DNA from: Turritopsis dohrnii
Taxonomy: Eukaryota > Cnidaria > Hydrozoa > Anthoathecata > Oceaniidae
DNA length: 64,000 nucleotides
Reading direction: 5' to 3'
Assembly (NCBI GenBank): GCA_027922465.2
Contig: BQMF02000059.1
Coordinates: forward strand, 806,001-870,000
The position numbers and the translations under genes were made by a program. This document shows positions 13,401-23,041 of this stretch, one piece after another. Numbering within the stretch: the stretch's first letter is position 1; each line of letters begins with the position of its first letter. The notes beneath the pieces were generated by a model. The model was not told the origin of the DNA, did not search any database, and saw only the letters and a list, made by a program, of their open reading frames with translations.

Positions 13401-14087
13401 GTTTAAATGTTGCAGAAACCTGCCCAAGAACATCTTCCAGGCAATTATATAGAAACAATGTCCCAGCTAATAACCCGTCAGACTATTTTATGAGGTCAAT
13501 TACAATCCCAATGTTAGACCACCTTGTTAGTGAATTGGAATTGAGATTCAGTTCTAGTAGTATGTTATGCTACAATGGTTTAGTGGCAATTTCTTCTAAA
13601 ATGGTCTCTTTGAAAAGTGCAGGGAAAGTTAATTGGAAGAAGAAGTTTAATTAAAGAATTTGCCTTGTTTTATTCTGATGATCTTCCTTCAATAAATTTA
13701 ACCTCCCTTGATCATCAACTTGATATTTGGGAAACATTTTGGGATTCTTTTGAAGGCACTCTTCCTAATAATGTTTCAGGTACTCTGAAACTTATAAAAT
13801 ATAATGGGTTTGATGATATCAAAATGGCTCTGAGAATCCTTGGTACTTTACCTGTAACATCTTGTGAATGCGAAAGGAGTTTCTCAACCATGAAATTATT
13901 GAAGACATCTTTACGTAATACAATGTCAGCTGACAGGTTAAATGGCTTGTCTTTGATGTATGTTCACAAAGAATTTGTGCCAAAGATATCTGACATCATT
14001 GACAAGTTTTCTGTCAAAAGAAGAAGGTTAGACTTCTCCTATCGTAATACTGATGCACGTGATGAAGATGACATTTATTTCAACTAA
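10469..14087 (+). pseudogene. hAT transposase with OTU/vertnin-like N-terminal domain
   Basis: Exon 1 (10469-10698) and exon 2 (from 10978) join in phase across a GT-AG intron. The first domain (about 10985-11500) has TGNCLFSSLSLALVG and a later HNHFVPMIV, the Cys and His blocks of OTU-type cysteine proteases; the wording is closest to the vertnin N-terminus. Next comes a TTF/ZMYM-type segment (GRSFCIDWLNNFKWL, then GGFCLPCVLFAD). The hAT core follows, with FYSIIGDECMD and RGQGYDGAGSVAG. The hAT C-terminal dimerisation block is at about 13830-13960 (LPVTSCECERSFSTMK). Breaks: an in-frame TGA at 11957, an in-frame TAA at 12800, and a frame change near 13640. The copy is therefore dead. The OTU fusion is unusual but may be a family trait. 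Confidence 0.75.
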
Positions 14088-15137
14088 TCATTAGTAAAAA
14101 AGATTTCCTGCGTTTTTGTTTTTTTTAATTATAGGTCTTCTTATTTTCGTTTGTATATAGACATGTAGTTATTCATTACTCTTGTTTGGTCAAATTTCAA
14201 CATTTTGATGTTTTTGTGTTTATCCAAATGCATGGTAGGATGTGATGGGATGCATTCTGATAAAATGTGTTCCCAAGAAATGTCACAAAAATCTCATGAC
14301 CCATGCATTTTTACTGGCGAGCGCGAGCCGCCATAAAAGCTCATTTATCAAATGACTTTCTTGTATTTTGTATATAGTTGTCATTTTCGTTGGATCACAT
14401 GTATATAAATTGTTTGATTATGTTCGATTCATATCATTCATACGGTATTATGAATCACCATTAACACCATTCCAGTATTTGATTTTCGATTCCATTTTGA
14501 GCATTGGTGGATTATTGTACATAGCTTCAGTTGTGTTATTTCTTCGTCGCTTTATGTGTTCATATGTGTATATCCGTGTGTGTTGTTGCTGTCCATGTCT
14601 GGTTCTATACACGAACCTAGTCATGCTGATGAAGCCTGATATTGGCAGAAACAATGACTGTATGTAACAAACGCGTCATGTTATTTCAATGCAGAAAATT
14701 TGAAATAGGTTAGTAGATAAAGTGAGTACACATTCTGTCAATGATATCATTTTATTGTGGTTAAAATTGCCTATGGATACCGGAATCAAAGAAACAAAGA
14801 AATTTTTAATCATTGACCGGTCGAAACCTAACATGTTTTCTGACAAGAGTCCGGTAAATGCCTAACGCCACCAAAACAACGAGAGTTATAAGATTTTTAG
14901 GCAAGACGCTTTGCCGAGAAGGACATTAGTAAGCGATAAGGGCTTTTTTCGGGAAATCCGATTATTATTCGGGAAACACGAATGATCCGAAATTTCTTGA
15001 CTAGGTGTCCCAAAATTCTCGATCCGCCTCTGTATACGATCTCGGGAGAACTCGCGTCAACGTATTCGGGAAACTCCGGTAACGCTACGTTATACGTAGT
15101 TGCCCTTAACCGGATAACTCTTATTTTCCGCCGTGAA

Positions 15138-15980
15138 AAGTTCGAAGGTATCAATTTGTTTCGTATTAACATTTTGCAATGTTTGGTTTCGTATGTCTGG
15201 GTAAACAGTTCTGTGTTATTATATTGCCATTTTTTTTACATTAAAGTTACTTCTCTTCTGCATATAAATATATATTCTGAGTCATGTTGCTATTTGTTTC
15301 TGTTTTTAATCTTCTGAATGTAATAACAAATTAATGCCTGTAAAAAACTTTTACACAAGTGAAATTCTGCGACAGAACGCATACTGAACATGGGTGGCGA
15401 GTGACGCCGCCTTGGCGGATAAATGCGTATATAAATTTACTTTTTGTTTTTTGTTTTGTTTTTTATTTCAACCATGTCATAGCATGATTATCTTTTTCTG
15501 CATTTTTATACAATTGAAATATTTTTTAGGTGAGATTAATAAATAAAAAAACACGTAAACCGTTAAAGAAATGAAATTCATGGTTGTTATCATGATGTTG
15601 ATGGTTTTGGGAAGAACAGACTATCATTTCAAAAATTCATTAATGGTTGCTAACCAATGTAACTTTGACACAAAAGAAACACAGTTGGAAGGTATCGATT
15701 TGTTTTCAATTCACATTTCGTAATGTTATTCAATGTTTTGTATGTCTGAGTAAACAGTTCTGTGCTTTTGCTATTTTTACACAAAAGTTACTTCTCTTCT
15801 GCATGTATAGATATATATTCTGAGCCATATTGCTATTTGTTTCAGTTTTAAATTTTCTGTTTTAAATGTAAGAAATGAATTGAAAAATTAATGCCTGAAA
15901 AGAAACTTTTACACAAGTTAAATTCCGCGACACAACGCATATTGAACATGGGTGGCGAGCGACGCCGCCTGGGCGGCTAG
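15138..15980 (+). repeat. Helitron-like non-autonomous unit, right part with 3' hairpin
   Basis: This ends the unit begun at base 1. It is internally duplicated: 15138-15420 and 15655-15975 are related. The 3' terminus is the hairpin GCCGCCTGGGCGGC followed directly by TAGT; the CTAG at 15977-15980 is the Helitron-type end, with the next unit starting TC at 15981. No genes. Confidence 0.65.
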
Positions 15981-16280
15981 TCTTATTACACTAATTCGCA
16001 ATTGTGCATCCCACTTTTATTTTAGAGAGTGACATATTTGTTTTTTTTTTCACGGCCAAATCCTTCTTATTTTTTCCCTTTTTGTCGTGAAACCACGTAG
16101 ACGCGAGAACACTTTTTTTGATTTTCCGCGATTAGTATATGCTCCTCCGTTTTGTTATTTTTGGTTTGCGCAGTGGAAATCAGCCGAAAAACGTCTTTGG
16201 AGGAGTGCGAGCAATGCAATCTTCTTCTTTCGAAATTTTGTCAACGATCATTTCGTGAGCAAGAAACTTCGCGAAGAAGA
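15981..16280 (+). repeat. Helitron-like unit, 5' 300 bp (split by the Polinton)
   Basis: It begins TCTTATTACACTAATTCGC, the 5' end shared by many units here. It matches 36866-37165 almost base for base. It is cut at 16280 by the Polinton and resumes at 33732. Confidence 0.75.
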
Positions 16281-16305
16281 AGAGATAATAAAAGGCCGAT
16301 TGTAA

Positions 16306-16360
16306 GACACACACGCGCACGCACACACACGCACACACACACACGCGCACGCACACACAA
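16306..16360. repeat. Alternating purine-pyrimidine tract near the Polinton terminus
   Basis: An (AC)n/(GC)n run with no interruption of purine-pyrimidine alternation over most of its length. The mirror copy is at about 33652-33708. Such tracts can adopt Z-DNA; a role at the termini is only a suggestion. Confidence 0.8.
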
Positions 16361-16405
16361 AATGTCTCAGCACCCCACCCCTTCTGCGCATGCGTCGAAA
16401 AATGA

Positions 16406-16598
16406 TGACGTCAGCATTATCATCGAAAAATGATGACGTCAGCATTATCGTCGAAAAATGTTGACGTCAGCACTATCGTCGAAAACCGTCGAAAAATGTT
16501 GACGTCAGCACTATCGTCGAAAAGTGCTGACGTCAGCACTATCATCGAAGTCATCAATCAAACCCCTTCTGCGCATGCGTCGAAAAGTATTGACGTCA
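16406..16598. promoter_or_regulatory. Array of six CRE/ATF sites in the left TIR
   Basis: Perfect TGACGTCA octamers lie at 16406, 16434, 16462, 16500, 16528 and 16591, spaced 28, 28, 38, 28 and 63 bp and embedded in a degenerate repeat with TATCGTCGAAAA. TGACGTCA is the consensus for CREB/ATF factors. The array stands 124-316 bp upstream of the PolB start, so it probably drives inward transcription in response to host signalling (inference). Confidence 0.75.
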
Positions 16599-16721
16599 GC
16601 AGTTTCATCGGTTGAATTCCCCTCCTCGTAAAAATTCATCAAATGAGTCAGGGAAATCCCCTGACTCAGTTCTGTCCACTCGTACAAAATTTCCAAGTTG
16701 AAAAAGTCTATATAATAAAGG

Positions 16722-19700
16722 ATGTTGAGTAACAAAACAGTTCGAGAATTGAGAAGCCAAGCAAAAGAGCGTGGCTTTAAAGGGTACTATAAGCTTAGGA
16801 AGGCTGACCTCATCAATTTATTAGATGCTCCAGTAAGACCACCTAGGAGAGCTGGAGTAAGGAAACCTCTTAGACAAGTCACTATACATAGATACATGAA
16901 GCCTGAATACATGGATATTTTTGGGCTTCAAGAGATGATGAAGAACCGATCAGTTGTAAAATCTAAACTCAACGAATGGTATGACTGGCTTGTGAGTTAT
17001 GTACCAAAGTCAATTAAAGAGCCTATACAGAACGCTTTCTCTAAAGCAAAAAGTGATATTTTAAAGTTGTACAACAATACAAAGGAAAAGCTTGGGTTAA
17101 AAAGTATGGTTGAAGAACAGGCGATGGAAGACACCAACAACACAAGTATGAGTGATGATTTTATACCTATGAAGCATAAGCATGCACTACATAAAACTTT
17201 CCGAAGCTTTCGTATAGCTGGTATAGCAAAAGCTGATGTTGATGGATACTTCACACTAGTGAGAGCAAATGTGGAGAAATTAATGGAAGAGCAGGTTGAG
17301 GACATGGGGTCTGCTAAAGTACAACTTTCTCTATGGATCATGTGGAAGAAGCGAGTGAAGCTTTTAATTCAACTTGAAGATGATGATCTAGAAGGAGAAG
17401 ATGTTACAAAAGGAGATAAATATGGATATATAAGGATAGACAAAGTTTTTAACAGCTTGATGATGAGAGTGTTCCAAGGTAGTGACATGAAAGAGATATT
17501 GGATGAGATGTTTGCATATATCAAAACCCAAGTAGAGCATCCTGCATTACCACAAAGCGGCTTCACCATCGATCACATCATGCACCTGGACGTAGACTTT
17601 CACAAGCTGCAGCTGATGAGAGGATCTTCATACATCGAACTACCATCCTGGATAGCGTCGAAAAAGGCAATCATCAACCCTAAAAACGATGATGAAGAAT
17701 GCTTCAAGTGGGCTGTAATAGCAGCACTACATCATGAAGAGATCACTAGTCATTCAGAACGCATTTCAAAGCTAAAGAAGTATGAGAATAAGTACAACTG
17801 GGATGGTTTGGAATTTCCTGTAGCAATAGACAAGATAGGAAAGTTCGAGAAGAATAATCCTAACATTGGGGTGAACGTACTATATATTGAAGAAAAGTCT
17901 ACAAAGAGGAGGATCAACACCACACGAGAATCTAATCGTAACATAAGCGCAAAGAAGCAAGTCAATCTGTTGATGGTATGTGATGGAGAGAAAAATCACT
18001 ATACAGCCATCAAGAATCTGTCAAGGTTGTTGGGTCAAGAAAACACAAATCATCAACATGCACAGCACTTTTGCATCAACTGTCTAAATGGTTTTCAGAA
18101 TGTAGAGTCACGAGACAAGCACTATATCTACTGCTCTGGCAATGAACAAGTTAGAGTGGAGATGCCTGGAGAGAAGGAAAAATGGCTGTATTATAACAAT
18201 GGAGAGATGCAGTTCAGAGTACCTTTTGCTATCTATGCAGATTTCGAGAGTCTTTTAGTACCTATGAAGGAAGATGGGAGAGAGAAGAACACAAAAACAC
18301 TATCGAAGCACATACCTTCAGGATGGTGTACGTACAGCAAGTTTGCGTATGGAGATGTGCAAGATCCTCTAAAAGTATACAGAGGTGAAGATTGTGTAAA
18401 GAAGTTTGTGGATCATCTGGAAGATGAAGTTAAGCGGTTGTATGCGACATTTCCAGAGCAGTCGATGATAGAACTGACGGATGTTCAGAAGCGTGATCAT
18501 TTGGATGCAGAAACTTGTCACATATGTATGCTGCCATTTTCAGATCCTCAAAATCGCAAAGTCAGAGATCACTGTCACTATACAGGTTTATATCGAGGTG
18601 CCGCACATAACAATTGCAACCTAAGATACAAGATCCCACATCATATCCCTATCATCTTTCACAACTTAAGTGGCTATGATGCACACCTCTTCATTAGAGA
18701 ACTGGGGGAAAAGTACAACATGGAAGATATAGGATGCATCGCGGAAAATAGGGAAAAGTATATATCCTTCCATGTCAAAATAGCAATACCACTTGCTGGT
18801 GTTTTCAACTCTGATGGTGCACAAGTGTACAAGAAGATCGAGCTGAGATTCATTGACAGCTGTAGATTCATGGCATCAAGTTTGGATAAATTGTCCTCTA
18901 ATCTTAGCGATGAGCAGTGCAGAAATCTTCGATGGTTTTACAAGGAAGATAGCATCTTTCAGTTGATGCGCCGCAAAGGTGTATATCCATATGAGTATAT
19001 GGATAGTTGGGAAAAGCTTGCTGAGAGAGAGCTACCTCCAAAAGAAGCCTTTTACAGCAAGCTGAACATGTGTGGTATAAGTGACACAGACTACGAACAT
19101 GCACAACAGGTGTGGAGAAGAGTGTCTCCAAAAGGAGACGTGACAACACTTGGAGATTACCACGATGTGTACTTGGCAACGGACGTTCTACTGTTAGCAG
19201 ATGTGTTTGAAACGTTTCGGGATACATGCTTGCATCACTACCAATTGGATCCACTCCATTTCTACACAGCACCCGGTTTGGCGTGGAAAGCAGCCTTGAA
19301 GTATACCCGAATAGAGTTAGAACTGCTCACAGACATAGACATGCTGTTAATGTTCGAGAGAGGTATACGAGGAGGTATAACACAAGCTGTACATCGCTAT
19401 GTAAAAGCAAACAATAAGTATATGGATGATCAATATGATCCGAAGGAGGAATCCTCATATGTAATGTACCTTGACGCAAACAACCTTTACGGTTGGGCTA
19501 TGGCATCAGACTTGCCAACACATGGATTTAGATGGGTAAAAAATGTTGAGAAGTTCACACCTGAAGGTATTGCGAAGTTAGTTAAGAAGAATGAGTATGG
19601 CTATCTGCTGGAGGTGGATATCGAGTATCCAAAGAGGCTACATGATGCTCATAATAGTTTACCATTTCTACCTGAGAGAATGACGCTTGCAAAGGTGGAA

Positions 19701-20672
19701 AAACTCGTACCAAATCTCCACAACAAGCATGAGTATGTCATAGATATAAGAGCGCTACATCAAGCGTTGACTCATGGCTTAGTTCTGAAGAAAGTCCACC
19801 GAGTCATCAGGTATCATCAGGTTGCCTGGCTCAAGCCTTACATAAACTTAAACACAAGACTGAGAAAAGAATCAAAGAACGACTTCGAAAAAGACTTTTT
19901 CAAGCTTATGAACAATAGCGTGTTTGGTAAGACGATGGAGAATATACGGAACCATCGCAATATGAAGTTAGTTACGAGCGAAAAGAAGTATAAGGGGTAC
20001 GTCATGAAACCTAACTTTAAAAGTGGAGTTCGCTTTAGCGCAAACTTGATGGGTGTGGAGATGGGTAAGACAAGTATCAAGATGATGAAGCCTGTATACA
20101 TAGGTCAGGCTATACTTGATATGAGTAAGATGTTAATGTATGAATTCCACTATGACTACATGCAGCCGAAATATGGCAGTAAGCTGCAACTCTGCTATAT
20201 GGACACTGACAGCTTCGTGTACCACATCAAGACGGAAGATTTCTATCGAGATATAGCTGAAGATGTAGAAAAGAGATTTGACACGAGTAATTATTCAGAG
20301 AAAGACAGATTATACACATTAAAGAATGAGAAGGTTATTGGTCTGATGAAGGACGAACTTGGTGGTAAGATCATGACGGAGTTTGTGGCTTTACGAGCTA
20401 AACTCTATGCATACAAGACGCTAGAGAAGGAAGACAAGCGATGCAAAGGCATGAAAAAGTGTGTGGTTAAAAAATCCATTACATTCGAAGATTATAAGAA
20501 GTGTCTAGAAGATGGAGGAAATCTATATAGAGAAATGGTAGTGCTTCAAAATAAGAAACATCAAATGTATACACAAAAAGTGAACAAGATTGCTTTGAAC
20601 AGAGACGATGATAAACGCATCATACAGACAGATTTGATCACAACGCGTGCTCGAGGATTCATAAATTCATAA
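16722..20672 (+). CDS. polB: Protein-primed family B DNA polymerase
   Basis: A 1316-residue protein that would replicate the element from a terminal protein. Residues about 1-35 form a SAP/Rho-N-like helix pair (TVRELRSQAKERGFKGYY). Residues about 85-190 are a module duplicated at the right end of the element (32754-33167). Around 322-338 is DDEECFKWAVIAALH, a Cys-containing block common in Maverick polymerases. The exonuclease motif IYADFES is near 503. A Cys/His cluster (CHIC...DHCHYTG) is near 600-630. Polymerase motif A (YLDANNLYGWAM) is near 916, motif B (NNSVFGKTMEN) near 1063 and motif C (YMDTDS) near 1158. All catalytic motifs are intact. The ATG is the first in frame and sits just behind TATAATAAAGG. 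Confidence 0.97.
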   Translation: MLSNKTVRELRSQAKERGFKGYYKLRKADLINLLDAPVRPPRRAGVRKPLRQVTIHRYMKPEYMDIFGLQEMMKNRSVVKSKLNEWYDWLVSYVPKSIKEPIQNAFSKAKSDILKLYNNTKEKLGLKSMVEEQAMEDTNNTSMSDDFIPMKHKHALHKTFRSFRIAGIAKADVDGYFTLVRANVEKLMEEQVEDMGSAKVQLSLWIMWKKRVKLLIQLEDDDLEGEDVTKGDKYGYIRIDKVFNSLMMRVFQGSDMKEILDEMFAYIKTQVEHPALPQSGFTIDHIMHLDVDFHKLQLMRGSSYIELPSWIASKKAIINPKNDDEECFKWAVIAALHHEEITSHSERISKLKKYENKYNWDGLEFPVAIDKIGKFEKNNPNIGVNVLYIEEKSTKRRINTTRESNRNISAKKQVNLLMVCDGEKNHYTAIKNLSRLLGQENTNHQHAQHFCINCLNGFQNVESRDKHYIYCSGNEQVRVEMPGEKEKWLYYNNGEMQFRVPFAIYADFESLLVPMKEDGREKNTKTLSKHIPSGWCTYSKFAYGDVQDPLKVYRGEDCVKKFVDHLEDEVKRLYATFPEQSMIELTDVQKRDHLDAETCHICMLPFSDPQNRKVRDHCHYTGLYRGAAHNNCNLRYKIPHHIPIIFHNLSGYDAHLFIRELGEKYNMEDIGCIAENREKYISFHVKIAIPLAGVFNSDGAQVYKKIELRFIDSCRFMASSLDKLSSNLSDEQCRNLRWFYKEDSIFQLMRRKGVYPYEYMDSWEKLAERELPPKEAFYSKLNMCGISDTDYEHAQQVWRRVSPKGDVTTLGDYHDVYLATDVLLLADVFETFRDTCLHHYQLDPLHFYTAPGLAWKAALKYTRIELELLTDIDMLLMFERGIRGGITQAVHRYVKANNKYMDDQYDPKEESSYVMYLDANNLYGWAMASDLPTHGFRWVKNVEKFTPEGIAKLVKKNEYGYLLEVDIEYPKRLHDAHNSLPFLPERMTLAKVEKLVPNLHNKHEYVIDIRALHQALTHGLVLKKVHRVIRYHQVAWLKPYINLNTRLRKESKNDFEKDFFKLMNNSVFGKTMENIRNHRNMKLVTSEKKYKGYVMKPNFKSGVRFSANLMGVEMGKTSIKMMKPVYIGQAILDMSKMLMYEFHYDYMQPKYGSKLQLCYMDTDSFVYHIKTEDFYRDIAEDVEKRFDTSNYSEKDRLYTLKNEKVIGLMKDELGGKIMTEFVALRAKLYAYKTLEKEDKRCKGMKKCVVKKSITFEDYKKCLEDGGNLYREMVVLQNKKHQMYTQKVNKIALNRDDDKRIIQTDLITTRARGFINS

Positions 20673-20697
20673 GATTCATGCTGAATAGTGAGTAATT

Positions 20698-20718
20698 CAT
20701 GAGAAGTTTTTTCTCATG
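20698..20718 (+). terminator. Hairpin 26 bp after the polB stop
   Basis: Perfect 8-bp stem CATGAGAA/TTCTCATG with loop GTTTT. Similar hairpins lie at other gene ends of this element (26942 and 32598). End-of-gene hairpins mark transcript 3' ends in several large DNA viruses; the role here is inferred. Confidence 0.5.
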
Positions 20719-20786
20719 ATCTCATGACGCAAATGAGGTGAAATTGTACGCTTGAGTGATTTTAAGCTATCACAAATAATGTGATG

Positions 20787-20850
20787 TGTAGTGTGGTGGT
20801 TACAACGTAAAACTTGTAATCTTGAGATCGCTAGTTCGATCCCCACTCGG
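20787..20850 (+). repeat. tRNA-derived (SINE-like) sequence
   Basis: A-box-like TAGTGTGGTGG (20789), a loop CTTGTAA with a threonine-type anticodon position, and a B-box-like AGTTCGATCCC (20833) are correctly ordered and spaced for a tRNA. The anticodon and T stems do not pair well, so this is not a working tRNA gene. The word CATGTGGCTGTCGG follows twice (about 20857 and 20921). Most likely a SINE head or tRNA relic inside the Polinton. Confidence 0.45.
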
Positions 20851-21494
20851 TCTCTCATGTGGCTGTCGGGATATAAACGTCAGGGCTTGAAGGTGTTAGG
20901 ATGAAGCTAAACTACTATCACATGTGGCTGTCGGTACAAAAACCTAAGGGTTCTCTAAAATAGAGTTTTCTAAAATTATCGAATTTTTCCGAGAGACACC
21001 ACAAGCAGACATTGAAGTGTAAATGAATGGTATAAAACTTAAGAGCGGAATAATTTGAAATTGTGGTGAACAGGCGACAGAGTCTGCCGGAAAGGGAAGG
21101 TCTAGTGGAGCGGCTAGATTGGAACTGGATGGTGCCGTCCGCTCCCGGTATTCACCACAAAATGTGCCAAAAGTTGTCGGGAAAAACTGTGACTAAATGT
21201 AATACACTCGAGCAGAACATGAACGGCCATTACGTGCGTAGTAGTCGGAGCTCGTAAGTAGTCACACACAAATAGTCTAAGATCTAGGGGTAGAGCTCAG
21301 AGCTGGTGGATTCGAGAAGCCAGGGTGGAGTGCCGGTTAGATCGAAGACAATGAATTAAAATCCCTCTAGGGTATCGCAACAACAACATCATCATCAACA
21401 ACAAAAACCCTAGGGGGTTCTCCTAAGGGAGTTTTGTTTTCAATAATAATATAATATTCGTTTCATGTAGCTCATCACCGCCACATGAAAGAAA
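20851..21494. other. Gene-free stretch of the Polinton with palindromic words
   Basis: Between polB and the next gene I find no credible coding frame. Two related imperfect hairpin-like blocks (about 20940-20975 and 21404-21440) combine CCTA-AGGG words with AGAGTTTT or GGGAGTTTT. A CAACAACA-rich run lies at 21377-21406. Function unknown. Confidence 0.4.
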
Positions 21495-22151
21495 ATGTAC
21501 GAAGTAATACTACTCATCTGTTTCTGCGTTCCGACAGGACTTTGGATGTTTGTTTTCTGGAAGTGTCGTCATATAATAAATCTAGTAATGAATATCGATG
21601 GATCTATTGACGTAGTTGGTACTCCAGCAGAAGCGCAGAAAAGAGCAGAACTTATACGTGCTGTACAAAGTGGTCAACATCTTGGCGGTAAAAAACCTTG
21701 GACAGTTGAAAGAGTGAATAAGTTGCAAGACAAGACCATCGAAAAGCTATACAAAACATACACGGAGGGGAATGAGTTCCAGCAAGAAACGCCTGATTTC
21801 AACGCTCTGATATCTAATTTGGTAGGTGTGAGAGATGTTTCAAAGATGATGAAGGAGATCAACGGAAATCCACTCATCACTAATTCCATCACGAGTTATA
21901 TGGCGGCATCTATGCCTGGCGTTTCACCTATGGATGTGATAGGGTCTACTATCTACTCAAATTGTAAAACTTTTCTCGGTCCTTTGGCGCTGTTTGCGAT
22001 CATTTTTAGCAATCTTGATTGGATTAAGTACGCAAAAATCGCTGAAGAGCGTCAAATAAATGAGCGAAGACGAGAAGAAGATAGTAAAATTGAAGGACCC
22101 TGGGAGAGTCGCGAGCGGGAAGAAGCTAGCAGAGTGGAACCGAAAGAATAA
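21495..22151 (+). CDS. Membrane protein of unknown function
   Basis: 218 residues. An N-terminal hydrophobic helix (about 4-28, VILLICFCVPTGLWMFVFW) is followed by a soluble helical middle. A second hydrophobic segment (about 155-172, FLGPLALFAIIFS) leads into a highly charged C-terminus rich in E and R. The start ATG follows CACATGAAAGAAA. Its 3' part overlaps the next gene by 92 bp in another frame. It heads a same-strand cluster running to the integrase. I do not recognise a family; membrane proteins of this size at this position are common in Polintons and could be virion components. Confidence 0.75.
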   Translation: MYEVILLICFCVPTGLWMFVFWKCRHIINLVMNIDGSIDVVGTPAEAQKRAELIRAVQSGQHLGGKKPWTVERVNKLQDKTIEKLYKTYTEGNEFQQETPDFNALISNLVGVRDVSKMMKEINGNPLITNSITSYMAASMPGVSPMDVIGSTIYSNCKTFLGPLALFAIIFSNLDWIKYAKIAEERQINERRREEDSKIEGPWESREREEASRVEPKE

Positions 22152-22401
22152 AAAGAACTTAGAAGTACCTACGCAAGTACCTACACAAGTACCTAATCAA
22201 GTACCTAATCAAGTACCTACGCAAGTACCTACACAAGTACCTACTAAGACGTATATGATTGGAGGAGCTGGTGGTGCCATAGCTGTTTTAGCTGTGGGGT
22301 TGTTAGTCTGCTACTTCTACACACGATCTTCTACTAAGCCTTCCGCTGACACTGGCTCAAAGGTGCAAGCACAAAAACAAGATCATTTTTGCTTAATATA
22401 A
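22060..22401 (+). CDS. Single-pass membrane protein with VPTQ repeats
   Basis: 113 residues. The N-terminus is basic (about 1-33). Seven tetrapeptide repeats of VPTQ/VPNQ type follow (about 36-63), encoded by a near-perfect 12-bp DNA repeat at 22165-22248. A transmembrane helix follows (about 67-88), then a short polar tail. The start lies inside the previous gene in the context AAATAAATG. The repeat probably acts as a spacer between domains and can vary in copy number. Unrecognised family. Confidence 0.75.
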   Translation: MSEDEKKIVKLKDPGRVASGKKLAEWNRKNKKNLEVPTQVPTQVPNQVPNQVPTQVPTQVPTKTYMIGGAGGAIAVLAVGLLVCYFYTRSSTKPSADTGSKVQAQKQDHFCLI

Positions 22402-22623
22402 ATGGAGAAAGAATTCATGGATAGCATGTGGCAGGCGGCACGTTTACTAGGCTACACCAGCTTGTACGCGTACGCTGGAAAAAAATTCTTCAGTGTAGGA
22501 GCTCCATCCGCAAAGCTAGATTTAGCTGATGTGGGAAAGCTTGGACTATACCTTGAGATGGCAATTTTGTCAGATGATTACGCACTCAAGCAAGGGTGGT
22601 ACAAGGATAAAATTTCGGTTTAG
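22402..22623 (+). CDS. Small hypothetical protein
   Basis: 73 residues starting directly after the stop of the VPTQ gene, in the context ATATAAATG. It has a helical N-terminal half (MEKEFMDSMWQAARLLGYTS) and no clear membrane segment or motif. The zero-base gap on both sides and the shared start context indicate a real gene in the cluster. The small frame at 26016-26126 begins with a similar-looking MEDF segment, but that may be coincidence. Confidence 0.65.
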   Translation: MEKEFMDSMWQAARLLGYTSLYAYAGKKFFSVGAPSAKLDLADVGKLGLYLEMAILSDDYALKQGWYKDKISV

Positions 22624-22627
22624 ATAA

Positions 22628-23038
22628 ATGGTTAGCATCTTAATAGGAGGGGCAGTAAGTGCAGCACTATTCACGTTTGGCAACTACGCAGAGAGGGCTC
22701 TCTCTGGTGATGAGGAAGCAGCAGCAGATCGAGAAGAACGTGCTATGGCAGCCGAAAAAACGAGACAAGCACAAATGGAATGGGATCGAGAGCGCGCGAC
22801 ACGCCTTGACTTTATCAACAACAGACTTCGACAAGAAAATAACGCCTCTGCGTACATCTCTGATCTTGATCGAGGTATGCACGAGTACTACGAGGCAACA
22901 CAACAGCGTCTCTCACCTTTACCCCCTAGGCCTGAATTAACGGATTTTTATAACCCTTCTGAAGCTCAAAAGACTGGTGAATTGGTAGCGATCGCTGGAA
23001 CTCTAGGTATTGTTGGATTTCTGCTCTACCGTATGTAA
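22628..23038 (+). CDS. Small membrane protein with central charged helix
   Basis: 136 residues. A short hydrophobic N-terminus (VSILIGGAVSAALFTFGNY) precedes a long charged, probably coiled helix (about 27-70). A proline-rich turn (LPPRPE) and a hydrophobic C-terminal helix (about 115-134) complete it. The start context is GATAAATG, 4 bp after the previous stop. Proteins with this layout sit upstream of the integrase in many Polintons, but I cannot assign a function; a virion membrane or penton-associated role is a guess. Confidence 0.7.
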   Translation: MVSILIGGAVSAALFTFGNYAERALSGDEEAAADREERAMAAEKTRQAQMEWDRERATRLDFINNRLRQENNASAYISDLDRGMHEYYEATQQRLSPLPPRPELTDFYNPSEAQKTGELVAIAGTLGIVGFLLYRM

Positions 23039-23041
23039 TAA

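Larger units (their letters stand above)
9996..15032 (+). mobile_element. hAT transposon (hAT5-like, 5-bp target duplication)
   Basis: The left end reads CAGAGGCGGACCGAGA and the right end is its near inverse TCTCGATCCGCCTCTG. Both are flanked by TATAC (9991-9995 and 15033-15037), a 5-bp target duplication. It is nested inside the right subterminal region of the CACTA element, so it is the younger insertion. It encodes one spliced, now broken OTU-hAT transposase. The 14088-14980 part is AT-rich and gene-free, with short palindromes only. Confidence 0.8.
3972..15137. mobile_element. CACTA/EnSpm-like element (with a nested hAT insertion)
   Basis: The element starts TTCACGGCG and ends CGCCGTGAA, and inverted similarity continues for about 27 bp (ending ...GTTATCCG read inward). 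The flanking repeat, joined across the element, matches the uninterrupted copy at 35340-35365, so the borders are well supported. I do not see a clear target duplication; at most an AA. Without the hAT at 9996-15032 it is about 6.1 kb. It carries two divergent spliced genes: a Tnp2-family transposase on the minus strand and an unrecognised accessory protein on the plus strand. Both ends are rich in repeats built on TTATCCG and ATTCGGG. Confidence 0.75.
16281..16721 (+). repeat. Polinton left TIR
   Basis: From the outside in it contains the 15-bp terminus, a CA/CG alternating tract (about 16306-16360), and an NRF1-like word (TTCTGCGCATGCGTC, twice). These are followed by six TGACGTCA sites and the word TGAGTCAGGGAAAT. 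Last is the promoter TATATAATAAAGG directly before the PolB start. Similarity to the right arm extends to the first codons (ATGTTGAGT) of the inward gene on each side. Confidence 0.9.

Noticed and set aside
14368..14667. Hydrophobic 99-codon frame at the hAT 3' end
   Set aside because: Starts outside a good context in AT-rich 3' sequence; hydrophobicity follows from T-richness.
16406..16598. CRISPR-like array
   Set aside because: Eukaryotic context; repeat units vary in length and are degenerate promoter-type repeats within a transposon arm.
20787..20850. A functional tRNA-Thr gene
   Set aside because: The anticodon and T stems do not pair and no acceptor stem is visible; only the box-like words are kept.
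21063..21257. Plus-strand frame of 64 codons in the Polinton gap
   Set aside because: Starts with GTG, has no motif, and lies in structured non-coding sequence.
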